Of a stretch of DNA of 64,000 nt, positions 49,101 to 61,182 are shown piece by piece. Both the position numbers and the translations under genes were made by a program. Below the pieces are notes generated by a model that was not told where the DNA came from, did not search any database, and saw only the letters and a program-made list of their open reading frames with translations. Numbering within the stretch: the stretch's first letter is position 1; each line of letters opens with the position of its first letter. Source of the stretch: Lamellibrachia satsuma (lineage: Eukaryota; Annelida; Polychaeta; Sabellida; Siboglinidae); NCBI GenBank assembly GCA_033239005.1, contig BSQZ01000002.1, forward strand, positions 3,698,501 through 3,762,500, written 5' to 3'.

Positions 49101-50306
49101 CCGTGAACACCCACATTGCCCCAATGCCCCTTATCGACCTCTGCGCCAGACTAACGGTGTTACGTAGGGTACCCCTTGTGTAGTTGCACTCGTTGAGCGG
49201 CCACAGTCGATGGCTTCCTTCAAACACACAGGGGGACCATCCTATGTTCCCATGGCACAAGTCTGTGTCTGGGGCGTCACGGTGACTGTCGGTGAAAAGA
49301 AACGCTGCATCAGTAGAATGAGAGCCTATAGCGCTGCCATCATAAATTACGCACGGTTCAGTATGTTCAGCAAAGCGAGCGCTTGATGTTAGCGCTCCGG
49401 TTCTTTGCTGCGCATTCCAGACAGTTTTTATGAAATGTACGCTCGCAGTTCGTACGGCTTTGGGTCTGGTCCTCCGTATGTCGTCTAACTCTTGTTATAT
49501 TGACAGCCGGATGACACTGTGCGTGCGTGCGTGCGTGCAATTGTATGTGCAATTATATGTGCGTGTGTATGTACGTGCTATCTGTTGGACCCCGCGTTAG
49601 AGCAACGGCAACACACGATGACATAGATATGCAGATGGCGCGCAAAAGATTGGCCGATTCTCTCGATTGCCGAGTTTCCCACCAAACAGTCATGCACACG
49701 TTCGATGATGATTTGATGCCGCCGCGTGCATGTTTTATCGCAAGCACAAGGATTAACATTGTGGTAATAACACCGACGCCCACTTTGATGACCCCCCATA
49801 CCTTAAACATACCTTTGGGTAAATTTACAGCCACATTCGAGCAAATATTGACCAGCATGGTTACATGGTTCCAAAATTATATATAAGCAATGTGGGATGT
49901 GTTGGCTAACCCGTCACATCTTAAACAAACAGAGAAACCACACAACCAGAACATGCAGGCAGAGCGAGGTAACACGAACAGGCGAACTTAATGAGGGTAG
50001 TGATCTATTCAGGCAAAGGGGTGTGATGGAAACCGACCCTGGGAATATAGGGCGCCTGTAAGCTGAGGCCTTATCGCTTAGTGCTCCCGTCGGTGAACAC
50101 TAATCAACATGCAAAGGTAAACACGGCACTTTGTGCTGGCGCATGAATACGTATGTTTGAGTTACTGCGGATTGAGATTGGGGTGAAAACGCGACGTGTC
50201 GTCGTGTTTGCCCGCCACTATCCAGTGATAATCCGTTTATTTAACAGCTTTGAATTTGACAGCTATATACATATGGCGAGCTACGTATGTTCGATGTTGT
50301 AAACAA
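46116..50306. other. CpG-normal non-coding DNA, no gene recognised
   Basis: Several open frames of 60-119 codons have no recognisable domain. A short (TGCG)n/(TG)n run lies at about 49,519-49,570. No RNA gene is recognised. Confidence 0.5.
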
Positions 50307-50330
50307 TGACATAGAGAGAGAGAGAGAGAC
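50307..50330. repeat. Short (GA)n tract
   Basis: About eight GA/AG dinucleotides directly next to the 34-bp array. Confidence 0.9.
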
Positions 50331-51083
50331 GGAACGCCACGGTTACCATGGACGAATGACCGACGTGACACCGCGGTTACCATGGACGAATGACCGACGT
50401 GACGCCACGGTTACCATGGACGAATGACCGACGTGACACCGCGGTTACCATGGACGAATGACCTACGTGACACCGCGGTTACCATGGACGAATGACCGAC
50501 GTGACACCGCGGTTACCATGGACGAATGACCTACGTGACACCGCGGTTACCATGGACGAATGACCTACGTGACACCGCGGTTACCATGGACGAATGACCG
50601 ACGTGACACCGCGGTTACCATGGACGAATGACCGACGTGACACTGCGGTTACCATGGACGAATGGCCGACGTGACACCGCGGTTACCATGGACGAATGAC
50701 CGACGTGACACCGCGGTTACCATGGACGAATGACCGACGTGACACCGCGGTTACCATGGACGAATGACCGACGTGACACCGCGGTTACCATGGACGAATG
50801 ACCGACGTGACGCCACGGTTACCATGGACGAATGACCGACGTGACACCGCGGTTACCATGGACGAATGACCGACGTGACGCCACGGTTACCATGGACGAA
50901 TGACCGACGTGACACCGCGGTTACCATGGACGAATGACCGACGTGACACCGCGGTTACCATAGACGAATGACCGACGTGACACCACGGTTACCATGGACG
51001 AATGACCGACGTGACACCACGGTTACCATGGACGAATGACCAACGTGACACCGCGGTTACCATGGACGAATGACCGACGTGAC
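50331..51083. repeat. CpG-dense minisatellite, 34-bp unit x about 22
   Basis: The unit reads 'GGTTACCATGGACGAATGAC' followed by 'CGACGTGACACCGC'. It carries about five CpG and the palindromes CCATGG and ACCGCGGT. Variants are CCGACGT/CCTACGT and ACACCGCGG/ACGCCACGG. Very homogeneous. No coding function. The ACGTG and TGACG-type cores in each unit are potential bHLH-PAS or bZIP sites by sequence only. Confidence 0.97.
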
Positions 51084-52120
51084 GCCGGTGAATGGTAGCC
51101 GACGACCGGGGTTGAAGTACTTCTTCGATGTGGTTTACCGGTCTGTGTGACGGAATGTCCCGGCGATAGGCGTTCGTTCATGCGGCCGTTGTGAAACAGA
51201 ACTAGCATTATATTGTGTCTGTCGCTTTTTTGTGCTTGACACGGCCACTATACTGCGGTCACGACGCCGTGTGGTTGGCATGAGCTGTGAGATCACAATC
51301 TCGTTCAATTGGTACGATTATTGTCCTCTGATCACGACCTCTTGTGGTTGGCACGAGCACTGTCCTGTCATCAGTGGTGGGCATTGGGCCACAAACCCCC
51401 CCCCATTGGCTTTGGGGTAAGCATTTTTGCTGCATTGAATTTGAATATCCCGCATTCTTGCCCTCCCCTTCCGAAATCTTAAATGCGCCACTGCATTCCC
51501 CGGATCATGTGACATGCCATCTTGTCGCAGTTGAAATTCCCACCAGATTCCGTGCGAAGGTAGGCCGTAACGATTACAATATTATCGTATCGTATGATCT
51601 TACATCTACAGTCGATATATATATAATATATATATATCGGTTCTAGCGCTTCAGGATCTTTATGACCATTGTCCCAGCGTAATAGAAACCAGCATTTACA
51701 ATGTGGTCCGATAACCCCAGTTTCTATGTTGAGCACCTACGACAGCCGGTATCTTCCTTCCCAAGTCAGCTACCCCTTCTTTGAAGATATAAGTATGTAT
51801 AGGAGCTATCACTGTGAATCACAATGCGGTCTATATGTTGACGGGGTGTTGAGCTGTCCCCACACTGGGCTCAAGGGTAAAGTTATTCATAAAAAATACA
51901 GCTTTGAATATGGCACAGCGCTGCCTTCCCAGATATGCTCCTGGGATTGTGCAAACAAATTAACACGGACGTGTATTATTACAGAGTAAATTATAAACGC
52001 ACGTATATAGTTTTCTTGATACATCAGAACACAATGACTTACACGGTACAACTTTATACAACGGCAGCGCTACTGAAACTTACACAGCACTCGAACACTA
52101 GTTTGTACTGTTGTCGGACC
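51084..52120. other. Non-coding DNA with a C-rich patch
   Basis: 51,395-51,500 has a C-run, 'CCTCCCCTTCCG' and 'GCGCCACTGCA', a layout similar to the right ends of hAT-like MITEs but too weak to call. A small TA palindrome is at 51,613-51,641. Otherwise nothing is recognised. Confidence 0.4.
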
Positions 52121-52664
52121 AGATGTAGTTATAGCTGCGACATGCATTATACAGATGTAGGTATAGCAGTGACATGCATTATACAGATGTTGGTATAGCA
52201 GCGACATGCATTATACAGATGTAGGTATAGCAGCGACATGCATTATACAGATGTTGGTATAGCAGCGACATACATTATACAGATGTTGGTATAGCAGCGA
52301 CATGCATTATACAGATGTAGGTATAGCAGCGACATGCATTATACAGATGTAGGTATAGCAGCGACATGCATTATACAGATGTAGGTATAGCAGCGACATG
52401 CATTATACAGATGTAGGTATAGCAGCGACATGCATTATACAGAAGTAGGTATAGCAGCGACATGCATTATACAGATGTTGGTATAGCAGCGACATGCATT
52501 ATACAGATGTAGGTATAGCAGCTACATGCATTATCAGATGTAGGTACAGCAGCGACATGCATTATACAGATGTAGGTATAGCAGCGACATGCATTATACA
52601 GATGTAGGTATAGCAGCGACATGCATTATACAGATGTAGGTATAGCAGCGACATGCATTATACA
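52121..52664. repeat. Minisatellite, 32-bp unit x about 17
   Basis: The unit is 'GACATGCATTATACAGATGT' followed by 'AGGTATAGCAGC' with a strict 32-bp period (for example 'catgcatt' at 52,141 and 52,173). One unit has a single-base deletion (about 52,530). Sites vary between AGGTATAG and TGGTATAG. Each unit contains the palindrome ATGCAT. Confidence 0.97.
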
Positions 52665-52740
52665 GAATTATCCTTGTCCATTGCACTTTTGTGCTTCTCT
52701 GCTGGACATTAGAAAGAAGGCCAGATTGTCTGATACTTGC

Positions 52741-52880
52741 CAGCGTAGAAAAAGAACTACCAGGAACACCCGAACAGGTAGAAGAAAATGGGATGGATTG
52801 ACAGCATCAAGCATTGGACAGATGGTGGAATTGAAATAGCTAGGTAGATTGCAAGGAGACGCCAACGGCCTAACTATAGC
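52741..52880 (+). pseudogene. Remnant of a LINE reverse-transcriptase C-terminal tail
   Basis: In the frame starting at 52,788 the translation reads MGWIDSIKHWTDGGIEIAR, then a TAG stop (52,845-52,847), then IARRRQRP. The pattern Gly/Arg-rich, W-x-D-x-I-x(2)-W-T, then IAR-x-R-Q-R is typical of the extreme C-terminus of many non-LTR retrotransposon ORF2 proteins. The basic stretch just upstream (RRKRTTRNTRTGRRK) is in another frame, implying a frameshift near 52,785. The fragment is short and broken, and its clade cannot be told. It is unrelated in sequence to the C-terminus of the LINE at 11.8 kb. Confidence 0.45.
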
Positions 52881-55142
52881 TGCACAAGATAGAGACTACA
52901 GGACAAACTTCCACCGTAGAAATGCGTTGCTGCTTCAAGGCTGGATACGTTGTTTGCGTGAGTGACGTCGCTTAACTCCCGAGCTCCGCGTGTGAGCTCA
53001 TCAACGCTGTGTGATGTCATATTGATATATATAATTTATACGTGATACATTTATGAATAATCAGACATCATCGTGAATGGCGAGGAACGCGGTCTGTCTG
53101 GCAAGTACTTAACACTTACATAAGTCACATCGTGATATCAGACGACCGCTTGAGGCAACAGCCGCTCTTACGTTGTAGCAAGACCCCCGATGCAAGACTG
53201 AAAGCAGGGGGTCACTTAATGTTGCAATAGTTGGGAGAGTGAGGGGAAGGGAGCTCAACTGTTTGTCCATTTAACACTGCAGAGATACATTCCCGTGCAT
53301 TTTTATTTTTGCGCCATTACTGTTGCTCTCCTCTTTGTCCCTGTAGTCCGGGGTGAGGCTGGCACCGATACCGGCCGTCTTTGCCCCTGTCGTCCGGGGT
53401 GGGGCTGACACCGATACCGATTTTTCCCCCTTCTTCTTCGTCACTGATCTCGTTTTTCCGCAGTCTCCACCAACCGTCTCTACCCCCTCCCACCCCCGCC
53501 AAATATCTATAGACGCAGTCTCCCCATCCCGGTCTTCAATTTCTCCTTCTACCCTCCACTCTAAGCACATCCGCTCTCTTCGTCAATCGTCCCCTTCCAT
53601 ACTTTCGACGTGTCTAGCCAACTTCAACCGGTTCCTCGCCAGCTTTCTCTTGACATTCTTTCACGCCAACCTCCTCCCTTGTCTACTCCAATCTTCGCCT
53701 GTTCACATCTTTCACTCCCGCATTTCTTCTCACTTATTTTCGCATCATTGAGTTTATTGTTTGGAAACAAACAGTCGGTACGACATTCCTTTGTTTGAGC
53801 GAAACCGCCATCCATTTCAACATGGACGGAGATTCGTACGACAACGACACCCGTCAGGATCGGCTCCTCGCATCCATCGACGCGACTGTATTGGGTTTTT
53901 ACTGACCCGTTTTGGGTTCTCGCATTTTGTATGTATGACACACACAGGGGACGTCGGCTGAGTGGAACCTGACAAGCAGGTCGAGTGGCGGCTGGTAGCG
54001 TCGATGGCAAACGGATGTGGCGGTGTGTACCCACCGTCCGCCTCTCCGTGCACGACAGTGTCAGTGATTCAAGAGGGTTGAGTCTCCTGTTACGTTTCCC
54101 ATTGGCGACCGTGTTAACGTTTTGCACGATTATAAGAAAACGGGACCATCAAAAATTCTTAAACTTTTTACCTGCCGTTGCCATCATCTCATTGACATGC
54201 TGATCCAGTTTAGTCAACGTTTCATACTTGTAACTCATTTAAAATGCCTGAACGCGCAGTACCCGTCAATTTTTACCAATTTCTGCATGAATTACGACGC
54301 ACACGTGCCTTGTTACGAAAACAATTGCCAAAAATCCTTCCGCCTATTGAAATCATCTAAAAATCCACAGTTACATTGCCAACATGTTCTACTAGCAAAC
54401 TTGCCAATGTGCCTGGCTAAAATGCAGTTATGTCAGATGATATGATTTTTTTAAATAACACATCTAAAATTACTGTGCCCTACATTCGTCTAACTGAGGA
54501 ATGATCACAAAGACCACAGTCAGGATTCGTCCGCCATTAATCCATGCAAAACAGTCATCTTCTTCCGATACAGCTCATGACTGTGTTTGCAACATGTGGT
54601 ATTTGGTTGGAGTATTTTCAACCTTAGGAAAGTGAGGATTGCGTGTCACATGTGAATTGTTTCGAGCACGTTTGCATCGGATAAGTTAGTAAAATTATTG
54701 TTTTATGTGCTATTGCGTGTAGATCGTTCATTGAACAGACGCTGACCACTCCCGTTTGAGCACAGCGGTTATTCTTCAAAATACAATTCAAAATCAGTCA
54801 CCGGGGTGGTCGAAATTTCAAGAATTTTCCACATGAGTTCAGTTAATTGATGTTTGACATGGAATTAATGAAATAAAAAAATCGTTGGACAACGTTTCCA
54901 CAAGTCAGGAAACGCTATAATGGCCACAAGTGGCAAACGTCGTTGTGGTCTTACCCATAACACCGACACACCGACGATAGCGCGACAATATCAGATGGTC
55001 CAAATTGGTCTAAGTTTGCAAAATTGGTCTAAGTTACAAATAAATTCATCAAGATGACCATTTGGGTAAGTTCCCGAAAATTTTCTGTTCTTTTCATAAT
55101 GATTATTGTCCTTAGTGTCTAATTATTACCACCATACAGAGA
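52881..55142. other. CpG-normal DNA with overlapping long open frames, no gene recognised
   Basis: On the plus strand 53,353-53,751 (132 codons, Ser/Pro/Phe-rich) overlaps minus-strand frames of 99 and 167 codons (53,570-53,271 and 54,127-53,624). None shows a domain, and the C/T-rich composition explains the lack of stops. The 53.3-53.8 kb block could be a degraded transposon segment. Nothing else is recognised. Confidence 0.4.
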
Positions 55143-55244
55143 ACCGGAACCGGAAGCCATTGAACAAAGTGTAATAACCGGAACCGGAAGCCATTGAACA
55201 AAGTGTAATAACCGGAACCGGAAGCCATTGAACAAAGTGTAATG
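55143..55244. repeat. 34-bp tandem repeat x 3
   Basis: The unit 'ACCGGAACCGGAAGCCATTG' plus 'AACAAAGTGTAATA' occurs three times, nearly identical. It contains CCGGAAG, the core of Ets-factor sites, by sequence only. Confidence 0.9.
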
Positions 55245-56140
55245 CAAGAGACACCACGGGATTTCTGTCGCATGATTTGCGGATGAGAAGACGCTGAGGA
55301 ATAGAGAAAAAGAGGGGGGGGGAAACGAATGTATGGATTGCCCGGTTCGGTGTGTGGGCGAACGAGAGATTTAAGAAAGTTAGAAGTGTGTGAAAGAAAA
55401 TACGATATAAAAAGTTGCACAGCAGAACAACAGTCGAAGAGGCTAATGTAAATTCGTAGGAAGCTTTATATATTGTGACGTATCGTACTTGAAAGTAGGT
55501 CACGGTGTGGGAGAGTTGTGGGTGTGACGGTGCAGAGAAAAGAACGTTTCGCGAGAGCTTTAAAACATTGATCCGGAGAACAATCTGTAAGACATTGCTG
55601 AGACGGAGAGTGTGCTCTACGTGACCAGACCACTGGGTGGAGATGCAAAGATCACGACGGGTAAAATGGAGTCGCGTGTTGGGTGGTTGACGGGACTTGG
55701 ATTTGCAGAAGTATTGCCACAATTTCAATGATCGTTTGAGACCACGGTTTAGTGTCGAACCAAGTTGAATTTACATAGTATTGATACACAAGTGGACTCC
55801 GAATCCATCGTATTCACATCAGCATCGACGCACGTGATTGGTACACCAAGCAGCACGATGCTCCGTGCAGACCCCCTAAACTTCAATAATGTGACACAAT
55901 ATTACAAAATCTAACCTATCTAGGGAGCTGTGGAATAATTCGAGACATACTATTAGTATGCGATATGCTTCGCCTGTGTAAAGTACGAAGCAGTGTGGGG
56001 GGCTGTGAGTTTGCCATCAGAGCGCACAACAGACTAATTGGAAACATAATTTACCTGTTGCCGTTTACCATTGTGACAGTCTGCAGCGTTTTCCACATTA
56101 TTGTGATATATGCGACAGAAAAACAGCATACATATATAGC

Positions 56141-56225
56141 ATAACTTCGTTAACTCGAAGTTGGAGGAACCACTTCGAGGTATCCGTGTGTTCGAGTTAC
56201 GTTGCAAAGCGGTTAATCCGGACAG
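56141..56225. mobile_element. Possible pogo/Tigger-like transposon end
   Basis: 'TAACTTCGTTAACTCGAAGT', 'ACTTCGAGGTATCCG', 'TTCGAGTTACG' and 'GGTTAATCCGGAC' follow each other. Such alternating TTCGAGTTA/TCCG words are typical of ends of pogo-type elements. No transposase frame and no opposite end found. Inference from motif style only. Confidence 0.35.
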
Positions 56226-57125
56226 GCCTAGGTCCACGGTTCGAATTATAAAAAACATATGTAAATAACGGCTAAATGGCCACTTCTGCTGTGGAACAGC
56301 GCTGGTAAGGTTTACGAATAATTAAGGCGCCTCAGTTCTTTGAACTGTTCGATATCAAGTATTTACATCTAAATTAACAGTGTTATCTACTTCATGTTTC
56401 AATGGTCACCTCGTTCATGATAATGGCGGTCGAGACATTGCTGCGTTTGACGTCACATGCGCAGGCAAGGACGGGTCAGTAATTGACTTCCGGGTTCGTG
56501 GCATTAAACTTTCGAGTGGATGGGTGGTGATGAACGTGTCAGTGGCTGTAATATCCGTTGGACGTGACGACATGATGTAGTTGTTTGGAAGCCATTTGGT
56601 GGCATCGTGTAGACTATGTTGGTTTTCTGGAGAGAAAAAAAATCGAATTTGACGCGTATTTTCCAACAGGTTGATAAATATTAACACAGTTGATTTTCAG
56701 AGGATTCAAAACACAAATACATTTGCAAACCGCACTAACAAACGTCAACATGGCCACCGTTGGGAAAACAACTGATCCGGCCCCAGACCGTGTTGAGAGT
56801 GACGCCGTCTCGCCGACGACTCTAGGGTTGCGGCGGGTTTTGGGGTCGACGCCGACATCGCGACACGCAAACGCATTACACCCATTGTTGGCCCCAGACA
56901 GACGATAACGCCCGAATGGTTCCCCAACCATGCGAGTGAATAACGGCACGGTATAAAAACGACGGTCCTGGTGCAACGTGTTGGTGTTCACGCTGCTGTG
57001 TCGTGTACACTCGCTGTGCAAGTGTCGACATTCCGCGTCGTGTAGACATATAGTTGTGACTAGGCTAGATAGTCTCACACCCCGTATGAATGTTTACGGC
57101 GTTATCACACGTCTTGCTTCCGTGC

Positions 57126-57335
57126 TGGCGGGTAGTTCATACTAGTAGCCGACGTTCAGTTATTAATTCTTTGCTTCTAAAGACTTGGGGTCCTCCTGCG
57201 AACGTACATAGTCTGGGCCATGTTTACATGCTCGCGGTTAGTCAGTGCTAGTGGCAGACATTCGGTTATTAACTCTTTGGTTCTAAACACTCAGAGTCGT
57301 CCCGCGAACGTACAAAGTATGGGCGATTTTACAAG
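57126..57335. repeat. Diverged tandem duplication, about 105 bp x 2
   Basis: Shared blocks in order: 'CGTTCAGTTATTAA(T/C)TCTTTG(C/G)TTCTAAA', 'CCTGCGAACGTACA(T/A)AGT' and 'TGGGC'. Each appears about 110 bp apart. About 75% alike, so older than the other arrays. Confidence 0.7.
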
Positions 57336-57518
57336 CCGTAATTTAGTCTGTGTAACTTAGTATGTCTGTGTTTTAGTGGTGTATACTGAAATATTAATGA
57401 GAAACCTTCAACGTCTGGCAGTGCGTGGCATCTTTCTAATTGCGATTGTTTTTATTATATAAGGTAGCATCATAGTTTCATTGGTAATGACAGAGATACA
57501 TTAGTAATGTACTATGTA

Positions 57519-57640
57519 TAATAACCACAATAGCCACAACAACACTTCTATGCTGTCTAAATAACAACAATAGCCACAACACTTCTATGCCGTCTAAATA
57601 ACCACAATAGCCACAACAACACTTCTATGCCCTCTAAATC
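57519..57640. repeat. Tandem repeat, about 40 bp x 3
   Basis: Units 'AATAACCACAATAGCCACAA' plus 'CAACACTTCTATGCCGTCTA' with small length changes (CAACAACAC versus CAACAC). Confidence 0.85.
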
Positions 57641-57729
57641 TTCACGAACGCGAGCTCATGAACAGTGACACGCAAAAGTCATCACCAGAGCGAGAGACCA
57701 ACGATGATATTGTGCGGTTCAAGTGCAGT

Positions 57730-57743
57730 CCAGCAGGTGGCGA
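57730..57743 (+). promoter_or_regulatory. CTCF-type motif
   Basis: CCAGCAGGTGGCGA fits the bilaterian CTCF core CCASYAGRKGGCRS at 13 of 14 positions. A weaker opposed match (TCTAGGTGGCGA on the minus strand, 57,824-57,813) lies about 80 bp away. Presence of a motif is not proof of binding. Confidence 0.4.
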
Positions 57744-58333
57744 TCCCTGTTGGGAGACATGCGAACGAGGGGCACGCAGTAGACCGTTCTTGTCGCATGG
57801 AAGTTGGTTGTTTCGCCACCTAGATACATGGCTCCGACAAAGTTTCACGCGAAACAAGAAATTTGTCCATATGACGTCGCGGATAGCGATCTTCACAAAA
57901 TCACTTTTTGCACAAACGAATCGAATAGGGACCTTTAATGTTTTCTTTTTAAAGGTGTAAGTTGTTCTCTAGTTGTTGATTAATAGTTTGCCGTGTCTGC
58001 GTTGACTAGACAGAACTTCTTCCTCGTTCACCGCCGGTGCAAAAACAGCAAGCATTTGGCTCCCGACGGAGAGACAAAAAGAACGCCTCCTCCGAAAACA
58101 GCTCATAGTCGACGATCTCTGTGTAGCTGCCTCGCCTGCCGAACACAGGGCGCGTCTAGTGCCCCGTAAACCCAGGTCGACTAACGGCGTGGGAACGACC
58201 GTATGTCGGGGGAACCAGCACCGAGGCTGACACCCTTCTTGGACGCTTTTAACCCCCATACGCCGAACAATAGCCTAATCACAAGTCGCCGAGCAACACT
58301 GCTGACAATGGCGCGGGTGGTGATGAGAAATGT

Positions 58334-58790
<457 letters not shown>

Positions 58791-59103
58791 CAGGAATATC
58801 AGTAATATTCTTTATTTGCGCCTGTATATTCAGTTACATATCTTTATGGATGTGTGGCAATGACATCACGCTTGAATGAACAGTTGTTGGACACACGACT
58901 AGCCTGTCGGACCATTTCTTTTCCTAAATTTAATTATGGTGCAATCATGAATAATATGTTTTGCACAAGACAAGTATGCCTAATATATTAAACGATATCT
59001 TTAACCTCAGTTTATTTAACATTGTAAAAACATGATAATAAAAAGTTTATTTAACATTATAAAAACATGATAATAAAATGAGCATATATAAAACATGGGT
59101 TTT

Positions 59104-59175
59104 TAGAGGGAAATTTTGGTGGGAGATCGTGTCCAGTGGCGCTTTTGTTCGGGGTGGGGGAGAGGGGTCGTACAT
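59104..59175. repeat. 'TTTTGT' repeat family, weak remnant
   Basis: 'AGAGGGAAATTTTGGTGGGA', 'TCGTGTCCAGTGGCGCTTTT' and 'GTTCGGGGTGGGGGAGAGGG' resemble the G-run/TTTTGTC modules, more diverged than the other copies. Confidence 0.35.
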
Positions 59176-60249
59176 CATATGTGCCAAACTGTTGACGTAT
59201 TAGCCACAGTGTCTGCCCTCTGCAGCTACACACTGACAGTTGAGTTTCGTCGCTTACAAGAGTTCGATTGTTGTCAAGGCTCTACACATTGCTCTTGGGG
59301 CACGACACATTCCAGCACAGTCGTCAGGCACCGGCTAAAGTTGTCGTGAGTGAGAAGTGCGGTTTGCGTGGAACGATTATGTCGGCAAAGGAGCCTGTTG
59401 TCATCTGAGAATGAACAAAACCTTTCTATCGCACACACGGTGCGTATGTGTCGTGATCCCACATAGTGGTGGTCTCTATCACGCTGGTTCTAGCTCCATC
59501 TCTCCTCTCTGACGGCGGCCGGGGCTGCTTCGTGATCGCGTGGGTTCGTGAGACCGACCGACACACACGAGTCTGGGTATATTCACTTGGCGCTGTGCAG
59601 TGACATACATACACGGAGTCGTTGCACACAACCGATTCAAGGATGTCACGTTTGAAACATGTACACTCGTTATCGCTGTTGACACATGTTGTAATAAATA
59701 GTCTCCCTCGATGCGAAACAAAATGCGGCAATGTCTTGTCTAGCGACGGCACAAATGGGCGGTGCGAGTTTTTCGAGCCTGGCGATTGTTTTGGAACATA
59801 GGAAGGTTAAAAGACACTCGCAATGAAAAGCTTAATCACAGTCTGTGATTTCACAGTGCGATTTTATTTATTCGAAATCGCATGCGCAGGAATTTTCTCG
59901 ATAACCTCTCTAGACGCACACGAAGACGACCACTGTGTAGGACGGAGTCGAATCTTTCACAGCTTTTTTCCGAAATCTGTTTCCGAGTACCGCAAAAAAT
60001 CGGATGTCGCTTCTATTTATAGATCCACGCGGGGACGACCTCGGATACCATGACCGGGAATCGGCAGTCGGGAGTCGGGATAAGACCTCGGAACGGATGT
60101 CTATCCTACATTTTAGGGTCGGTTTATCTTAGGGGGAAGCAATTACCGGTACGAATATGGGTCGATTTTAGTACAGGGACAACAATTATAGTCAGCAAGT
60201 TTAGGAAGCTACAAGTGCACTTGCGTTGACAAAATAGCGGACGAATATT
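59176..60249. other. CpG-normal non-coding DNA
   Basis: Short open frames on both strands overlap and have no recognisable content. Nothing identified. Confidence 0.5.
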
Positions 60250-60362
60250 GAATATGATATTATATAATGTAAGCCTTTAGAACAGTCATTATATAATGTA
60301 AGCCTTTAGAACAAAGCCTTTAGAACAGTCATTATATAATGTAAGCCTTTAGAACAGTAATT
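60250..60362. repeat. Tandem repeat 'TTATATAATGTAAGCCTTTAGAACAGTCA' x 3
   Basis: Three copies of 'ATATAATGTAAGCCTTTAGA', one with an extra 'ACAAAGCCTTTAG' partial duplication, show slippage. Confidence 0.9.
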
Positions 60363-60531
60363 ATTTGCGGTTGCATTTTCAAATATGTGGTCTTTTTTAA
60401 CGCAGTCGTATTAATATGCCCCAATATAATAATTTACCGAAACTTAATTATTATTCATAGTAATTAGTCAGTTAGTTTAGAATAGTGAGTAGCTTTGTTA
60501 CACTTCAGCATTTTGGTTGCCGTTTTTTTTT

Positions 60532-61182
60532 GTCCCCTACTCCCCTACTCCCCTGCTCTCCTGCTCCCCTACTCCCATACTGCCCTACTCCCCTTCTCCC
60601 CTACTCCCCTACTCCCCTGTTGCCCTGCTCCCCTTCTCCCCTGCTAACCTACTCCCCTTTCCCTTTTCCCCTATTCTCCTACTCCCCTTCTCCCCTACTC
60701 CCCGTCTCCCCTACTCCCATTCTCCCCTGCTGCCCTGCTCCCCTTCTCCCCTGCTCCCCTGCTCCCCTACTCCCCGTCTCCCCTACTCTCCTTCTCCCCT
60801 GCTGCCCTGCTCCCCTTCTCCCCTGCTCCCCTGCTCCCCTGCTCCCCTACTCCCCTTCTCCCCTGCTCCCCTGCTCCCCTACTCCCCTTCTCCCCTGCTG
60901 CCCTGCTCCCCTTCTCCTCTGCTGCCATGCTCCCCTACTCCCCTTCTCCCCTACTCCCCTTCTCCCATACTCCCCTACTCCCCTTCTCCCCTACTCCCCT
61001 TCTCCCCTTCTCCCTACTCCCCTTCTCCCCTTCTCCCCTTCTCCCCTAATCCCCTATTCCCCTACTCCCCTATTCCCCTTCTCCCCTTCTCCCCTACTCC
61101 CCTATTCCCCTTCTCCCCTTCTCCCCTACTCCCCTTCTCCCCTACTCCCGTACTCCCCTTCTCCCCTACTCCTCTACTCCCT
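60532..61182. repeat. 8-bp minisatellite CTCCCCTN x about 80, quadruplex- and triplex-prone
   Basis: Near-pure (CTCCCCT[A/G/T])n, slightly interrupted at 60,655-60,672. The plus strand is almost all pyrimidine and the minus strand carries about 75-80 runs of G3-G4 spaced by four bases. The absence of stops yields 324- and 233-codon Leu/Pro/Ser frames on the plus strand. The frame phase repeats every 24 bp, so these are repeat artefacts, not proline-rich proteins. Confidence 0.97.

Noticed and set aside
53271..54127. Opposed open frames of 99-167 codons
   Set aside because: They lie on both strands of C/T-rich DNA, show no domain and no coding-like codon pattern; possibly degraded transposon but unproven.
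56614..57078. 154-codon minus-strand frame and a plus-strand TATAAAA at 56,954
   Set aside because: No domain and no downstream coding region; a TATA word alone does not establish a promoter.
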